From NCBI GenBank assembly GCA_945864225.1, contig CAMBAL010000012.1, positions 1 through 48,478 on the forward strand: a stretch of DNA of 48,478 nucleotides. Direction: 5' to 3'. Shown here piece after piece: positions 25,659 to 33,322 of the stretch (positions are counted from its first letter, which is position 1; each line of letters starts with the position of its first letter). The position numbers and the translations under genes were made by a program. This DNA comes from an uncultured Blautia sp. Lineage in GTDB: Bacteria; Bacillota; Clostridia; Lachnospirales; Lachnospiraceae. The notes below the pieces were generated by a model. That model had not been told where the DNA came from and did no database searches. It saw only the letters and a program-made list of their open reading frames with translations.

Positions 25659-26462
25659 ATGGAACCATATTACTACAACCGAATGAATAAAACACAGCAG
25701 GCTGTCTACCACGCCATTTATCAGGGGCTTTTGAGAATTGACGATTCTTTTCTGATTCCAAGGGTAGAAGCTGAGGAACTCTATCATATTTTTTTCCAGC
25801 TGCGCCTGGATCATCCGGAGATTTTCTGGGCACCGGGATATCAGTATAAATACTATCCGGATTCCCCGAATCTGATTTTTCTTCCGGAATATCTCTTTGA
25901 AAAGGGGAAAATCAAAGAGCATCAAAAAGCGATGAAAGCCAGAGTGGAGAAACTTGCCCGCCCGGCACGGAAGCTTTCCGAATGGGAAAAAGAGAAGTAT
26001 GTACACGATTTTATCTGTACCAATATTCATTATGACAAACTGAAAAAGCCCTATTCCCATGAAATTATCGGACCGCTTGGACAGGGTGTTGGTGTCTGTG
26101 AGGGAATCGCAAAGTCCGTGAAAATCCTGTGCGATGCGCTTGGCATCTGGTGTCTGATCGTCATCTGCGGAAATAATCCTGAGAAAGGAATCAAATACCG
26201 CCATACCTGGAATGTGGTAAAAATCGGCGGACAATACTACCATCTGGATGCGACTTTTGATAATACGCTTGGCAAGGAAGAAATCCGTTACGATTACTTT
26301 AACCTGAATGATAAAAACATTTTCCGTGATCATGAGCCTCTGCTCGTGCCGGCACCTGCCTGCACAGACGGAGATCATTTTTATTACAGAGAAAAGAAGC
26401 TTTCCTTTACCAGACAGCCGGAGATTACAGTGGAAGAGGCAAATGAAGGGGAGAAGGAATAA
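25659..26462 (+). CDS. Transglutaminase-like domain protein
   Basis: Protein of 267 residues with a papain-fold transglutaminase-like core. The triad is visible: C147 in GVGVCEGIAKS, H182 in YRHTWNVVK and D197 in YHLDATFD. No signal peptide or membrane segment is seen, so it should be cytoplasmic. Such proteins in Firmicutes are usually cysteine proteases or amidases and not cross-linkers. It lies 10 bases after nanK and 3 bases before the next gene, so it belongs to the nan-type operon. What it cleaves is unknown. Confidence 0.8.
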   Translation: MEPYYYNRMNKTQQAVYHAIYQGLLRIDDSFLIPRVEAEELYHIFFQLRLDHPEIFWAPGYQYKYYPDSPNLIFLPEYLFEKGKIKEHQKAMKARVEKLARPARKLSEWEKEKYVHDFICTNIHYDKLKKPYSHEIIGPLGQGVGVCEGIAKSVKILCDALGIWCLIVICGNNPEKGIKYRHTWNVVKIGGQYYHLDATFDNTLGKEEIRYDYFNLNDKNIFRDHEPLLVPAPACTDGDHFYYREKKLSFTRQPEITVEEANEGEKE

Positions 26463-26465
26463 ACG

Positions 26466-27395
26466 ATGGATACCTTTATTATGCTTCAGGAGCTTCTGGA
26501 GCAGAACCAGTTTGAATTGATATGTCAGGGACCGGAGATTCGTCTTGTGTATCTGATGAATGATGCGGCAGAGAGTTTTCTGGTCTTTCAGAATGCAGTG
26601 ATGACTGGTAATTACAAGAAAAATTATGAGGGAAAACTGAATGTATCGCTGAACAGGGAAGAGGAAACATATATCCTGTCTGTTTATCAGGGAGATACGG
26701 TGGTGACTCTGTTTTTTACTGATCTGATGCTGGATGTCCGGCTGTATGATTACAGCGGGCTGGGGCATTTCTGGGTGAAAGGATACGAATACCTGAGACA
26801 GCTGGAATACCGGATTGCGATTCTGCGGGACAAACGGGATTATCTGGGTGAGGAATACTGTACACAGCAGGAACAAAAACTTGCTGCTCTTGCGGATTTT
26901 CCGCCGTTGAATTACTGCTGTTATCCGGCAGTACCGGAGAAATATATCGTTCCCCGAGGAGAACCCTGGCAGGTCTCGGAAGAAGCGATTGAGGTTATGG
27001 AGGAATTGGCAGATGAAGTCCATGATCGCAGAATGAAAAGGATGCTTGGGTTTTACCGCAGACATCCGCATCCATTTGCTGCGAAAAAAATTGCCCGGAT
27101 GCTGCACCGGAACGCTCATGCGGAATTGACAGATCTTCTGACGGAGAAACTGTGTGAGGCAGCAGCCGTTTATCCTGTGCGTTCTTTCGGGGAAGAAACG
27201 GACAGGAAGTATGCACAGATTATAAAACAGGCGCAGGAGCGGCAGGAGCTTCTGAAACGTCAGGGAAGAGATTCCGTTCTATTGCTGGAACAGCCCTTTG
27301 TGACGGCAGCGGATGACATGAAATTTCAGGTGCATCTGATGATCTGGAAGAGAGGGTGGATCAACAGGAGAGCGGAGGTGGAGAGCTTTCGCTAG
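26466..27395 (+). CDS. Conserved hypothetical protein, partner of the transglutaminase-like gene
   Basis: A 309-residue soluble protein that I do not recognise with certainty (possibly DUF3878). The N-terminal half is beta-rich, with EEETYILSVYQGDTVVTLFF and a Trp/Tyr-rich turn GLGHFWVKGYEYLRQ; the C-terminal half is helical and basic (RRMKRMLGFYRRHPHPFAAK). No signal peptide or helix for the membrane is seen. It starts 3 bases after the transglutaminase-like gene, so the two are probably made together. Its TAG stop is the beginning of a TAGAGCG repeat end, so the last residues may have been altered by that element. Confidence 0.7.
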   Translation: MDTFIMLQELLEQNQFELICQGPEIRLVYLMNDAAESFLVFQNAVMTGNYKKNYEGKLNVSLNREEETYILSVYQGDTVVTLFFTDLMLDVRLYDYSGLGHFWVKGYEYLRQLEYRIAILRDKRDYLGEEYCTQQEQKLAALADFPPLNYCCYPAVPEKYIVPRGEPWQVSEEAIEVMEELADEVHDRRMKRMLGFYRRHPHPFAAKKIARMLHRNAHAELTDLLTEKLCEAAAVYPVRSFGEETDRKYAQIIKQAQERQELLKRQGRDSVLLLEQPFVTAADDMKFQVHLMIWKRGWINRRAEVESFR

Positions 27396-27404
27396 AGCGT
27401 ATTT
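27393..27404. repeat. Partial TAGAGCGT element end
   Basis: TAGAGCGTATTT matches the outer end of the 19090-19164 element. Its TAG is the stop of the preceding gene, as at spmB. A truncated nuclease gene begins about 60 bases further on, so this marks an old rearrangement junction. Confidence 0.45.
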
Positions 27405-27462
27405 TTATATGGTCGGCTAAAATGGAATGGGAATATGAAATAGCCGATACAATAGAATAAAA

Positions 27463-27984
27463 TTGATCAGCCATTGTGATAATCTGCGCGCAGATCCAAA
27501 TGCCAGACCAGAGGATTACTGGTCAAATACAAGCGGAAATGACCGGAAAACACTGGATAAATTCTGCAGTGCATTTTTAAACGGAGATACAGCATTCATA
27601 GAAGAAATTTTCAATGACTATCTGTGGAATACTATCAGTATTCGTGATACGGCAGCTCAAAAGGAGCGGAAAGAAAACTTTTATCATGGGCTTCTTCTTG
27701 GACTTCTTGGTTTTCAGGATGAGTGGCTTGTGAAGTCAAATGCAGAGTCTGGAATTGGTTTTAGTGATATTCTGGTTGAGATACGAAGAAACCGGATTGG
27801 AATTGTGATCGAAATGAAATATGCGGAGGATGGTAATTTAGAAAAGGCATGTCAGAAAGCTCTTCAGCAGATAAAAGACAAAAAATACGAAGCCAGATTA
27901 AAAGAAGACGGCATGAGAAATGTTATGAAATACGGAATTGCATGCTATAAAAAAGAATGTAAAGTTGAAAAAGGGGAGGCGTAA
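27463..27984 (+). pseudogene. C-terminal fragment of a PD-(D/E)XK nuclease-domain protein (AAA-ATPase-like family)
   Basis: The 173-codon frame matches only the end of a family of ~500-570 residues that combines an N-terminal AAA-ATPase-like domain with a C-terminal PD-(D/E)XK nuclease domain. Seen here are the linker EDYWSNTSGND, the helical FYHGLLLGLLGF, and the nuclease core GFSDILVEIRRNRIGIVIEMKYA, with the D and ExK residues intact. The ATPase part is missing and an in-frame TGA stands at 27436. The first codon (TTG) has no ribosome site. The breakpoint follows a TAGAGCG repeat remnant. I therefore call it a decayed fragment; expression as a small nuclease is possible but unproven. Confidence 0.65.
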
Positions 27985-27996
27985 GCCTCCTTTTCG
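27968..27996 (+). terminator. Hairpin at the end of the nuclease fragment
   Basis: AAGGGGAGGC, a GTAA loop and GCCTCCTTTT form a short stem ending in TTTT. The fragment's stop codon TAA is in the loop. Confidence 0.6.
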
Positions 27997-28014
27997 ATTA
28001 TCCGCAGAAGCATA

Positions 28015-28043
28015 TTGAAATTCAGGAAAAAATCATATAAAAT
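28015..28043 (+). promoter_or_regulatory. SigmaA promoter of ispE-gntR
   Basis: TTGAAA, 17 bases and TAAAAT precede the ispE ATG by 67 bases. Confidence 0.5.
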
Positions 28044-28109
28044 AAAGGACAGAAAATACTGTATACAAAAAACAAAACAGTAGGAAAAGATACAATATCG
28101 GAGGAAGCT

Positions 28110-28991
28110 ATGCGATTACGTGCACTGGCAAAAATTAATTTGGGACTTGATATTTTAGGAAAGAGAGATGACGGGTATCATGAGGTACGCATGATCATGC
28201 AGACGATACAGATGTATGATGTGCTGGAACTTCATCGCAGCAAAACACCGGGAATTTCTCTTGTGACGAATCTGCCGTTTGTTCCATCTGATGAAAGAAA
28301 TCTTGTTTATAAAGCAGCAAAACTTCTGATGGATGAGTTTCACGTGGAAGAAGGCATTTCCATGAAACTGGATAAATCGATTCCTGTAGCTGCGGGTATG
28401 GCAGGCGGAAGTTCCGATGCAGCGGCGGCTTTTGTAGGGGTGAACCGGCTTTTTAATCTGGGCTTAAGCGAGCGGGAACTGATGGAACGCGCAGTAAAAG
28501 TAGGCGCAGACGTGCCTTATTGTGTTATGCGCGGAACTGCGCTTGCGGAAGGAATCGGGGAGAAGCTGACCTGGATCCCACAGGTACCGAAGTGTTATAT
28601 CCTGGTAGGAAAACCGGGTGTCAACGTTTCCACAAAGATGGCATATGAGAATCTGCATCTGGATGAAATTAAAGAACGTCCGGATATTGACGGAATGATT
28701 CAGGATATCACTAATGGTGACCTGTATGCCATGGTATCGAAAATGGGCAATGTATTTGAACCGGGGATTATCGGACGTTATCCGGTTATTCAGGAGATTA
28801 AGGATCTCATGGAAGCCAACGGAGCGCTGAAAGCAATGATGAGCGGCAGCGGTCCGACCGTATTTGGTATCTTTGATGATGCGGAAAAAATGGAAAAAGC
28901 CGCAGCAATCCTTCGGGAAAGTCATCTGGCCAAGACCGTGTTTGCTACGGAAACATACAATAGAGAAGGAGGTTTTGCGAATGACAAGTGA
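28110..28991 (+). CDS. ispE: 4-diphosphocytidyl-2-C-methyl-D-erythritol kinase
   Basis: Fourth step of the non-mevalonate (MEP) isoprenoid pathway; phosphorylates CDP-methylerythritol. GHMP-kinase fold, 293 residues: the substrate segment LRALAKINLGLDILGKRDDGYHEV broken here for length begins the protein, the ATP loop is PVAAGMAGGSSDAAAA (~92-107), and the third motif is MSGSGPTVFG. GGAGGAAG precedes the ATG. Its last 11 bases overlap the GntR-family gene, so translation is coupled. The organism therefore makes isoprenoids by the MEP route. Confidence 0.96.
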   Translation: MRLRALAKINLGLDILGKRDDGYHEVRMIMQTIQMYDVLELHRSKTPGISLVTNLPFVPSDERNLVYKAAKLLMDEFHVEEGISMKLDKSIPVAAGMAGGSSDAAAAFVGVNRLFNLGLSERELMERAVKVGADVPYCVMRGTALAEGIGEKLTWIPQVPKCYILVGKPGVNVSTKMAYENLHLDEIKERPDIDGMIQDITNGDLYAMVSKMGNVFEPGIIGRYPVIQEIKDLMEANGALKAMMSGSGPTVFGIFDDAEKMEKAAAILRESHLAKTVFATETYNREGGFANDK

Positions 28992-29673
28992 TTTTACAGT
29001 AAATATGGACCAGTATCTGCCTCTGAGAGATGTTGTATTCAATACCCTTCGTCAGGCAATTTTGAAAGGAGAACTCAAGCCGGGTGAACGTCTGATGGAG
29101 ATTGCTCTTGCAGATAAGCTTGGTGTCAGCCGTACGCCGATCCGGGAGGCTCTGCGCAAACTGGAGCAGGAGGGTCTCGTATTCATGATTCCGCGCCGCG
29201 GTGCACAGGTAGCGGATATTACAGAAAAGGATCTGAATGATGTTCTGGAGGTTCGTATTGCATTGGAAAATCTTTCTGTTGAAAAAGCGTGCAAGCGAAT
29301 GACAGAGGAACAGATCAAAAAACTGGGGCTTGCAGCCAGAGAGTTTGAACGTACGACTGCAGAAAATAATCTGGTGAAGCTGGCGGAAGCAGATGTGGCT
29401 TTTCATGAGATCATTTACCAGGCGGCGGACAATCAGACTCTGAATCAGGTACAGAGCAATCTGCGTGAACAGATCTACCGTTACCGTGTAGAGTATCTGA
29501 AAGATGAAGAAATGAGAAACCAGCTTGTCAAGGAGCATGAGCAGCTGTACCTTGCGATGAAAGAACGGAATGTGGAAAAAGCCCAGGAAATCAGCTTCCA
29601 TCATATTGAGAATCAGAGGAAGGGAATTATCCGGTCCATTCAGGGCGAAGCAAATGCTGCGCAGAAGAAATGA
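28981..29673 (+). CDS. GntR/FadR-family transcriptional regulator
   Basis: DNA-binding regulator of 230 residues. The N-terminal winged helix (residues ~12-75, RLMEIALADKLGVSRTPIRE) is followed by an all-helical FCD domain (~85-215) that usually binds a small organic acid with a metal; histidines in FHEII and in EISFHHIENQ fit this. The start ATG at 28981 has GGAGG 9 bases upstream and overlaps ispE by 11 bases. Pairing of this regulator with ispE occurs in other clostridia as far as I recall, but its ligand and targets are unknown. Confidence 0.9.
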   Translation: MTSDFTVNMDQYLPLRDVVFNTLRQAILKGELKPGERLMEIALADKLGVSRTPIREALRKLEQEGLVFMIPRRGAQVADITEKDLNDVLEVRIALENLSVEKACKRMTEEQIKKLGLAAREFERTTAENNLVKLAEADVAFHEIIYQAADNQTLNQVQSNLREQIYRYRVEYLKDEEMRNQLVKEHEQLYLAMKERNVEKAQEISFHHIENQRKGIIRSIQGEANAAQKK

Positions 29674-29682
29674 TGCAGTATG

Positions 29683-29746
29683 GAGCTGATTCTGCTTTGA
29701 ACTGATTCTGCTTTGAGTTGTTTTTGATTTGAGCTGTTTTTATTTT
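29683..29746 (+). repeat. Four tandem 16-bp repeats after the gntR-type gene
   Basis: Four exact-length units in a row: GAGCTGATTCTGCTTT, GAACTGATTCTGCTTT, GAGTTGTTTTTGATTT and GAGCTGTTTTTATTTT, then a partial GACTGTTT. They start 10 bases after the stop codon. Units 1-2 and 3-4 are most alike. Confidence 0.75.
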
Positions 29747-29806
29747 GACTGTTTCGGATTTCTTTTGAATAATCCGTACTAAATATAGAAGATTTTGGAG
29801 ATACTA

Positions 29807-29836
29807 GGAGAGATGTGAGAACGTCTCTCTTTTTTG
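29807..29836 (+). terminator. Terminator of the ispE-gntR operon
   Basis: GAGAGATGT and ACGTCTCTC pair over a GAGA loop and a T-run (TTTTTTGTT) follows. It lies 135 bases after the gntR-type gene and before gerA. Confidence 0.85.
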
Positions 29837-29865
29837 TTACAGAAAAGAACAGTGGACAGTCCGGG

Positions 29866-29884
29866 AATTTTCAAACACACTTTA
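29866..29884. repeat. Single end of the TAGAGCGTGT element, upstream of gerA
   Basis: AATTTTCAAACACACTTTA matches the right end of the 19090-19164 element with two changes. No left partner is nearby, so it is a remnant. Confidence 0.55.
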
Positions 29885-29930
29885 GTACATTGAAAAATCA
29901 GACGAGAAAAAGCAGAAGAGGTGACCAGCT

Positions 29931-31427
29931 GTGGACAATATTAAGATTTCAAAGAACTTACGTATCAATGAAGAATATGTGAGAAACAGATGTGAAAACT
30001 GTGCGGACATCCAGGTCCGTCAGATGAAACTGGGTGAGGAGCGGAAAGTAGACTGCCTGATGGTTTACATTGAGGTGGCTGTGTCCAATATGATGCTGGA
30101 TGATTCGGCAATCGGAAAGATGGTGAATCATTTCTGGGAGGTTTCTCCGGAAAAAATTCAGGAATTTGTGGCTGATAACAGCCTTGGGATTGCTGATGTA
30201 AAAAAGCTGGAATCTATGGATGAAGTATTTTCTGCGCTTCTGGCGGGAAATGCCGTTTTCTTTATGGATGGTTATGATCAGGCCATGAAAATCTCCAGCA
30301 AGGGTTATCCGGGAATGGGAGTATCCGAGGCGGAAGCGGAAAAAGTTCTGCGCGGATCTAGAGAGGGATTTTCAGATTCTGTAAAAACGAATTCTGCGCT
30401 TGTGCGGAAACGTTTGCGGGATACGAGGCTGAAAGTGGAGGAACGCCAGATTGGAACCAGAACGCATACGATGCTCCATATGCTTTATATGGAAGATCTG
30501 GTGCGTGAGGAATTTCTGGAAGATGTCCGGGAAAGACTGGATACTTATGAGATCGACGGAATTCTGGACAGCGGGATGCTGGAACAGCTGACAGAGGAGG
30601 TCTGGTATTCGCCGTTTCCCCAATACCAGATAACGGAACGTCCGGATAGAGCTGCGCAGGAAATTCTGAATGGAAAAATCGTTCTGATCTGTGATAATTC
30701 ACCGTCGGTATTGATTCTTCCAAGTTCGTTTCAGGGCTTTATGGAGAGCAGTGAAGACTGGAATCAGCGTTTTGAGATGGCATCGTTTCTGCGGGTCCTG
30801 CGGTATCTGGCACTGGCCTGCGCAACACTTTTTCCGGGACTTTATCTGGCAGTTATCCGGTTTCATACGCAGATTCTGCCCACAAATCTGATTTTGTCCT
30901 TTGCGGATGCGCGGGAGGGAGTGCCTTTTTCCAGCGTGGCGGAACTGATATTTCTGGAACTGGCTTTTGAGCTGATCCGTGAGGCAGGGGTGAGAGTTCC
31001 GGGGGCATTGGGAAATGCGATTGGGATCGTAGGCGGACTGATTGTAGGAGATGCGGCCGTCAGCGCAAATCTGGTAAGCCCTATTGTGGTGATGATCGTT
31101 GCCCTGACTGCGTTGGGCTCCATGACGATTCCGAATGAGGAATTTGCCTCTGCATTCCGGCTGATCAAATATGTATTCTTGTTCCTTGGAGGATTTCTGG
31201 GAATCTTCGGGATCGTGCTGGGGATTTATCTTTTGATATCTCATCTTGCGGGACTATTGAGCTTCGGTATGCCATATCTGATGCCTTTTGTAAAAAGAAA
31301 TCCGGAGCATGGTGTGGGAGACGGAATTCTGCGGATGCCTTTTCAGAGGCGATGGAGGCGGCCTCTGTATGCGAAGAACGACCAGAATGTCCGGTTAAAG
31401 AAAAGAGAAGAATGCAAAAGAAATTAG
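29931..31427 (+). CDS. GerA-family spore germination protein (A subunit)
   Basis: A subunit of a germinant receptor in the inner spore membrane, or the related SpoVAF. The protein is 498 residues. A soluble N-terminal part (residues 1-280) contains the family block DCLMVYIEVAVSN and GNAVFFMDGYDQAMKISSKG; the C-terminal part has about five membrane helices with RYLALACATLFPGLYLAVI, GALGNAIGIVGGLIVGDAAV and NEEFASAFRLIKY. It starts at GTG 29931 with AGAGGTG upstream. The B and C components follow in one fused gene 95 bases downstream, which favours a receptor A subunit over SpoVAF. The terminal 60 residues are very basic. Confidence 0.92.
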   Translation: MDNIKISKNLRINEEYVRNRCENCADIQVRQMKLGEERKVDCLMVYIEVAVSNMMLDDSAIGKMVNHFWEVSPEKIQEFVADNSLGIADVKKLESMDEVFSALLAGNAVFFMDGYDQAMKISSKGYPGMGVSEAEAEKVLRGSREGFSDSVKTNSALVRKRLRDTRLKVEERQIGTRTHTMLHMLYMEDLVREEFLEDVRERLDTYEIDGILDSGMLEQLTEEVWYSPFPQYQITERPDRAAQEILNGKIVLICDNSPSVLILPSSFQGFMESSEDWNQRFEMASFLRVLRYLALACATLFPGLYLAVIRFHTQILPTNLILSFADAREGVPFSSVAELIFLELAFELIREAGVRVPGALGNAIGIVGGLIVGDAAVSANLVSPIVVMIVALTALGSMTIPNEEFASAFRLIKYVFLFLGGFLGIFGIVLGIYLLISHLAGLLSFGMPYLMPFVKRNPEHGVGDGILRMPFQRRWRRPLYAKNDQNVRLKKREECKRN

Positions 31428-31519
31428 AATATTCAGCTGAAGAAAAAAGAATGATTGAAAAGAAATCAGAAAGAATAGAGAGAAATGCGGAAAGGAACCT
31501 GCGGGACAGGGTGGTGTGA
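31412..31519 (+). CDS. Possible 35-residue leader or coupling peptide between gerA and gerBC
   Basis: An ATG at 31412 lies inside the end of gerA, in another frame, and opens 35 codons ending TGA three bases before the gerBC ATG. The peptide is almost all charged (MQKKLEYSAEEKRMIEKKSE at its start) and would form a helix. AGAGAAG is upstream. The near end-to-end placement with both neighbours suggests translational coupling across the gap, since gerBC itself has a poor ribosome site. No homologue is known to me; it could be chance. Confidence 0.3.
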   Translation: MQKKLEYSAEEKRMIEKKSERIERNAERNLRDRVV

Positions 31520-31522
31520 AGT

Positions 31523-33193
31523 ATGGAGTTTGCAGAAAATAACAGAATTTCCCACAGACAGCTTTATCGTCAGATGGTGCTGGCATTTCTGGCACCATTT
31601 ATGCTGTGTCTGTTTGGGCGGGACCGGATTCTCGGGTCATCGGGGATTGCGGGAACACTGGCAGCGATTCTGCTGCTCCTGTTTTATGTGATTTTTCTGA
31701 TACGTCTGGAACCGTATTATTCGAATCTGGGAAAATCGGAAGGAGGATTTGCCGGGCGTGTGTTTGGCAGCTTTTTTGTGATCTATGTGATTTTTACAGC
31801 GGCATATCTTCTGACCGTGCTGATGAAAATTGTTCCGGAAAGCCTTCTGGAAGGTGTGGAAGGTAAATGGATCGCTTTATGTGCCGTGCTGGTGTGTGCC
31901 TTTGGAACACACAAAGGAATGCAGCGAAGAGGCAGGATTGCGGAAGTTTCCGGAGGATTGCTGCTGGGAGGTATGATATTGATGATGATTTTGTGCCTGG
32001 GACAAAGCAGAATTTCGTACCTGATGGAAATGTCTGTGGCATGGGATTTCACTGGAAGGGAATTTTTGAGAAGTACTTATGGAGTGTTATGTGCTTTTTC
32101 CGGAATAGGGCTTCTGCCTTTTGTACTGGGAAATGTGGAAAAAAGAGGGAGTGCGGGAAAAACAGCTGTGTTTGGAATTGTGACGCTTGGAGGAATCATT
32201 CTGGGAATGCTGATTCTGCTTCCTGCTGTTTTTGGATGGAACCGGCTTCTGGCGGAAGAATATCCTGTCATTCCTTTGCTTGCAGGAGCAGATCTTCCAG
32301 GAAATGTGCTGGCAAGATTTGATGTGCTGTGGATGGGATTTTTGCTGTACAGCCTTTTGTTTGCGGTGGGGAGTCTGTTCCATTACGGACACCAGATTAT
32401 CCGGCAGACACATCTGGGGACAGGAAGATACTGGATGGCAATTGTGGTTTACGGGCTTTCTGTTCTGAAATTCCGCGGATGGGGGATAGAAGATATTTAT
32501 GGACGATACCTGGCTTATATTTTTGTACCTGGTATGCTGCTTCTGCAGGTACTGATCATGATGCGGGGAAAAGGAAAAAGGCGAAAAAAAACAGCCGCAG
32601 CTGCAGCAGGAATCTCCCTGATGCTTTTCCTTTCAGGATGTGCAGGGATTGAACCGGAAAAAAGAATGTATCCTCTTGCGCTGGGGGTGGATGGAACTGC
32701 CGATAGTTTTGAAATTACTTATGGAATGCCGGATTTGCCGCAGGCGACCGGACAGGGAAAAGAGGAGGAAAATAATCAGACTTCTGTTCTTACGATTACA
32801 GGAGCGGATTTTGATGAGATTGAGGAGAAATACGAAAGGTCGCAGGAAAAGTATCTGGATATGGGACACCTGCAGGTGCTGATACTGAGTGACCGTCTGC
32901 TGGAAAATGAGCGGTGGCAGGTACTCCTGGATTATTTGAAGGAAGAGCCTTTTGTGGGGGAAAATGTGTATGTGTTCCGTGCAGAAGATCCACGGGAAAT
33001 TCTGGAGTGGGAAGGGGGAAGCGGGACTTCCGTGGGAGAATATCTGGTCGGTATTCTGGAGAACCGTGTCTCCGGTCAGGAAAAAAAGGGAGTGACACTC
33101 CGGGAAGTTTATCATCAGCGATATCTGACGGGAGGCATGCGGATTTTGCCGAAAGTGAGACTGTCGGGAACAGAACTGGAAGTGTGGATGTGA
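31523..33193 (+). CDS. Fused germinant receptor GerB permease and GerC lipoprotein (GerC shortened)
   Basis: One 556-residue frame holds two receptor subunits that are normally separate. Residues 1-350 are a GerB-type membrane protein of the amino-acid permease group with about ten helices (QMVLAFLAPFMLCLFGRD starts the first). After a basic KGKRRKK linker comes a hydrophobic stretch ending in a lipobox LSGC with C373, followed by the GerC opening GIEPEKRMYPLALGVD and the N-terminal GerC domain up to RILPKVRLSG. GerC proteins are usually 350-400 residues; only ~184 remain after the cysteine and the C-terminal domain is missing. No stop or frameshift separates the two parts. It follows gerA and lies 19 bases before a TAGAGCGTGT remnant. 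Whether the internal lipobox is cleaved is unknown. Confidence 0.85.
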   Translation: MEFAENNRISHRQLYRQMVLAFLAPFMLCLFGRDRILGSSGIAGTLAAILLLLFYVIFLIRLEPYYSNLGKSEGGFAGRVFGSFFVIYVIFTAAYLLTVLMKIVPESLLEGVEGKWIALCAVLVCAFGTHKGMQRRGRIAEVSGGLLLGGMILMMILCLGQSRISYLMEMSVAWDFTGREFLRSTYGVLCAFSGIGLLPFVLGNVEKRGSAGKTAVFGIVTLGGIILGMLILLPAVFGWNRLLAEEYPVIPLLAGADLPGNVLARFDVLWMGFLLYSLLFAVGSLFHYGHQIIRQTHLGTGRYWMAIVVYGLSVLKFRGWGIEDIYGRYLAYIFVPGMLLLQVLIMMRGKGKRRKKTAAAAAGISLMLFLSGCAGIEPEKRMYPLALGVDGTADSFEITYGMPDLPQATGQGKEEENNQTSVLTITGADFDEIEEKYERSQEKYLDMGHLQVLILSDRLLENERWQVLLDYLKEEPFVGENVYVFRAEDPREILEWEGGSGTSVGEYLVGILENRVSGQEKKGVTLREVYHQRYLTGGMRILPKVRLSGTELEVWM

Positions 33194-33211
33194 TGGAAGG
33201 TCTCCTGAAAC

Positions 33212-33222
33212 TAGAGCGTGTC
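33212..33222. repeat. Partial TAGAGCGTGT element end after gerBC
   Basis: TAGAGCGTGTC matches the outer end of the 19090-19164 element. It lies 19 bases after the early stop of the shortened GerC part and may mark the event that removed its C-terminal domain. Confidence 0.45.
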
Positions 33223-33322
33223 TGTCGGAATAAAACTGTCAATAGAAGAGAATGTATTACAGAACGGTATAAAAAGAATAGTCCGGGAAATACTTCTGAT
33301 AAAGGCAATCAGGAGGGATTTT

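Noticed and set aside
25608-27119. 503-codon open frame on the minus strand
   Set aside because: It lies opposite three well-supported plus-strand genes, has no family pattern and no start signals.
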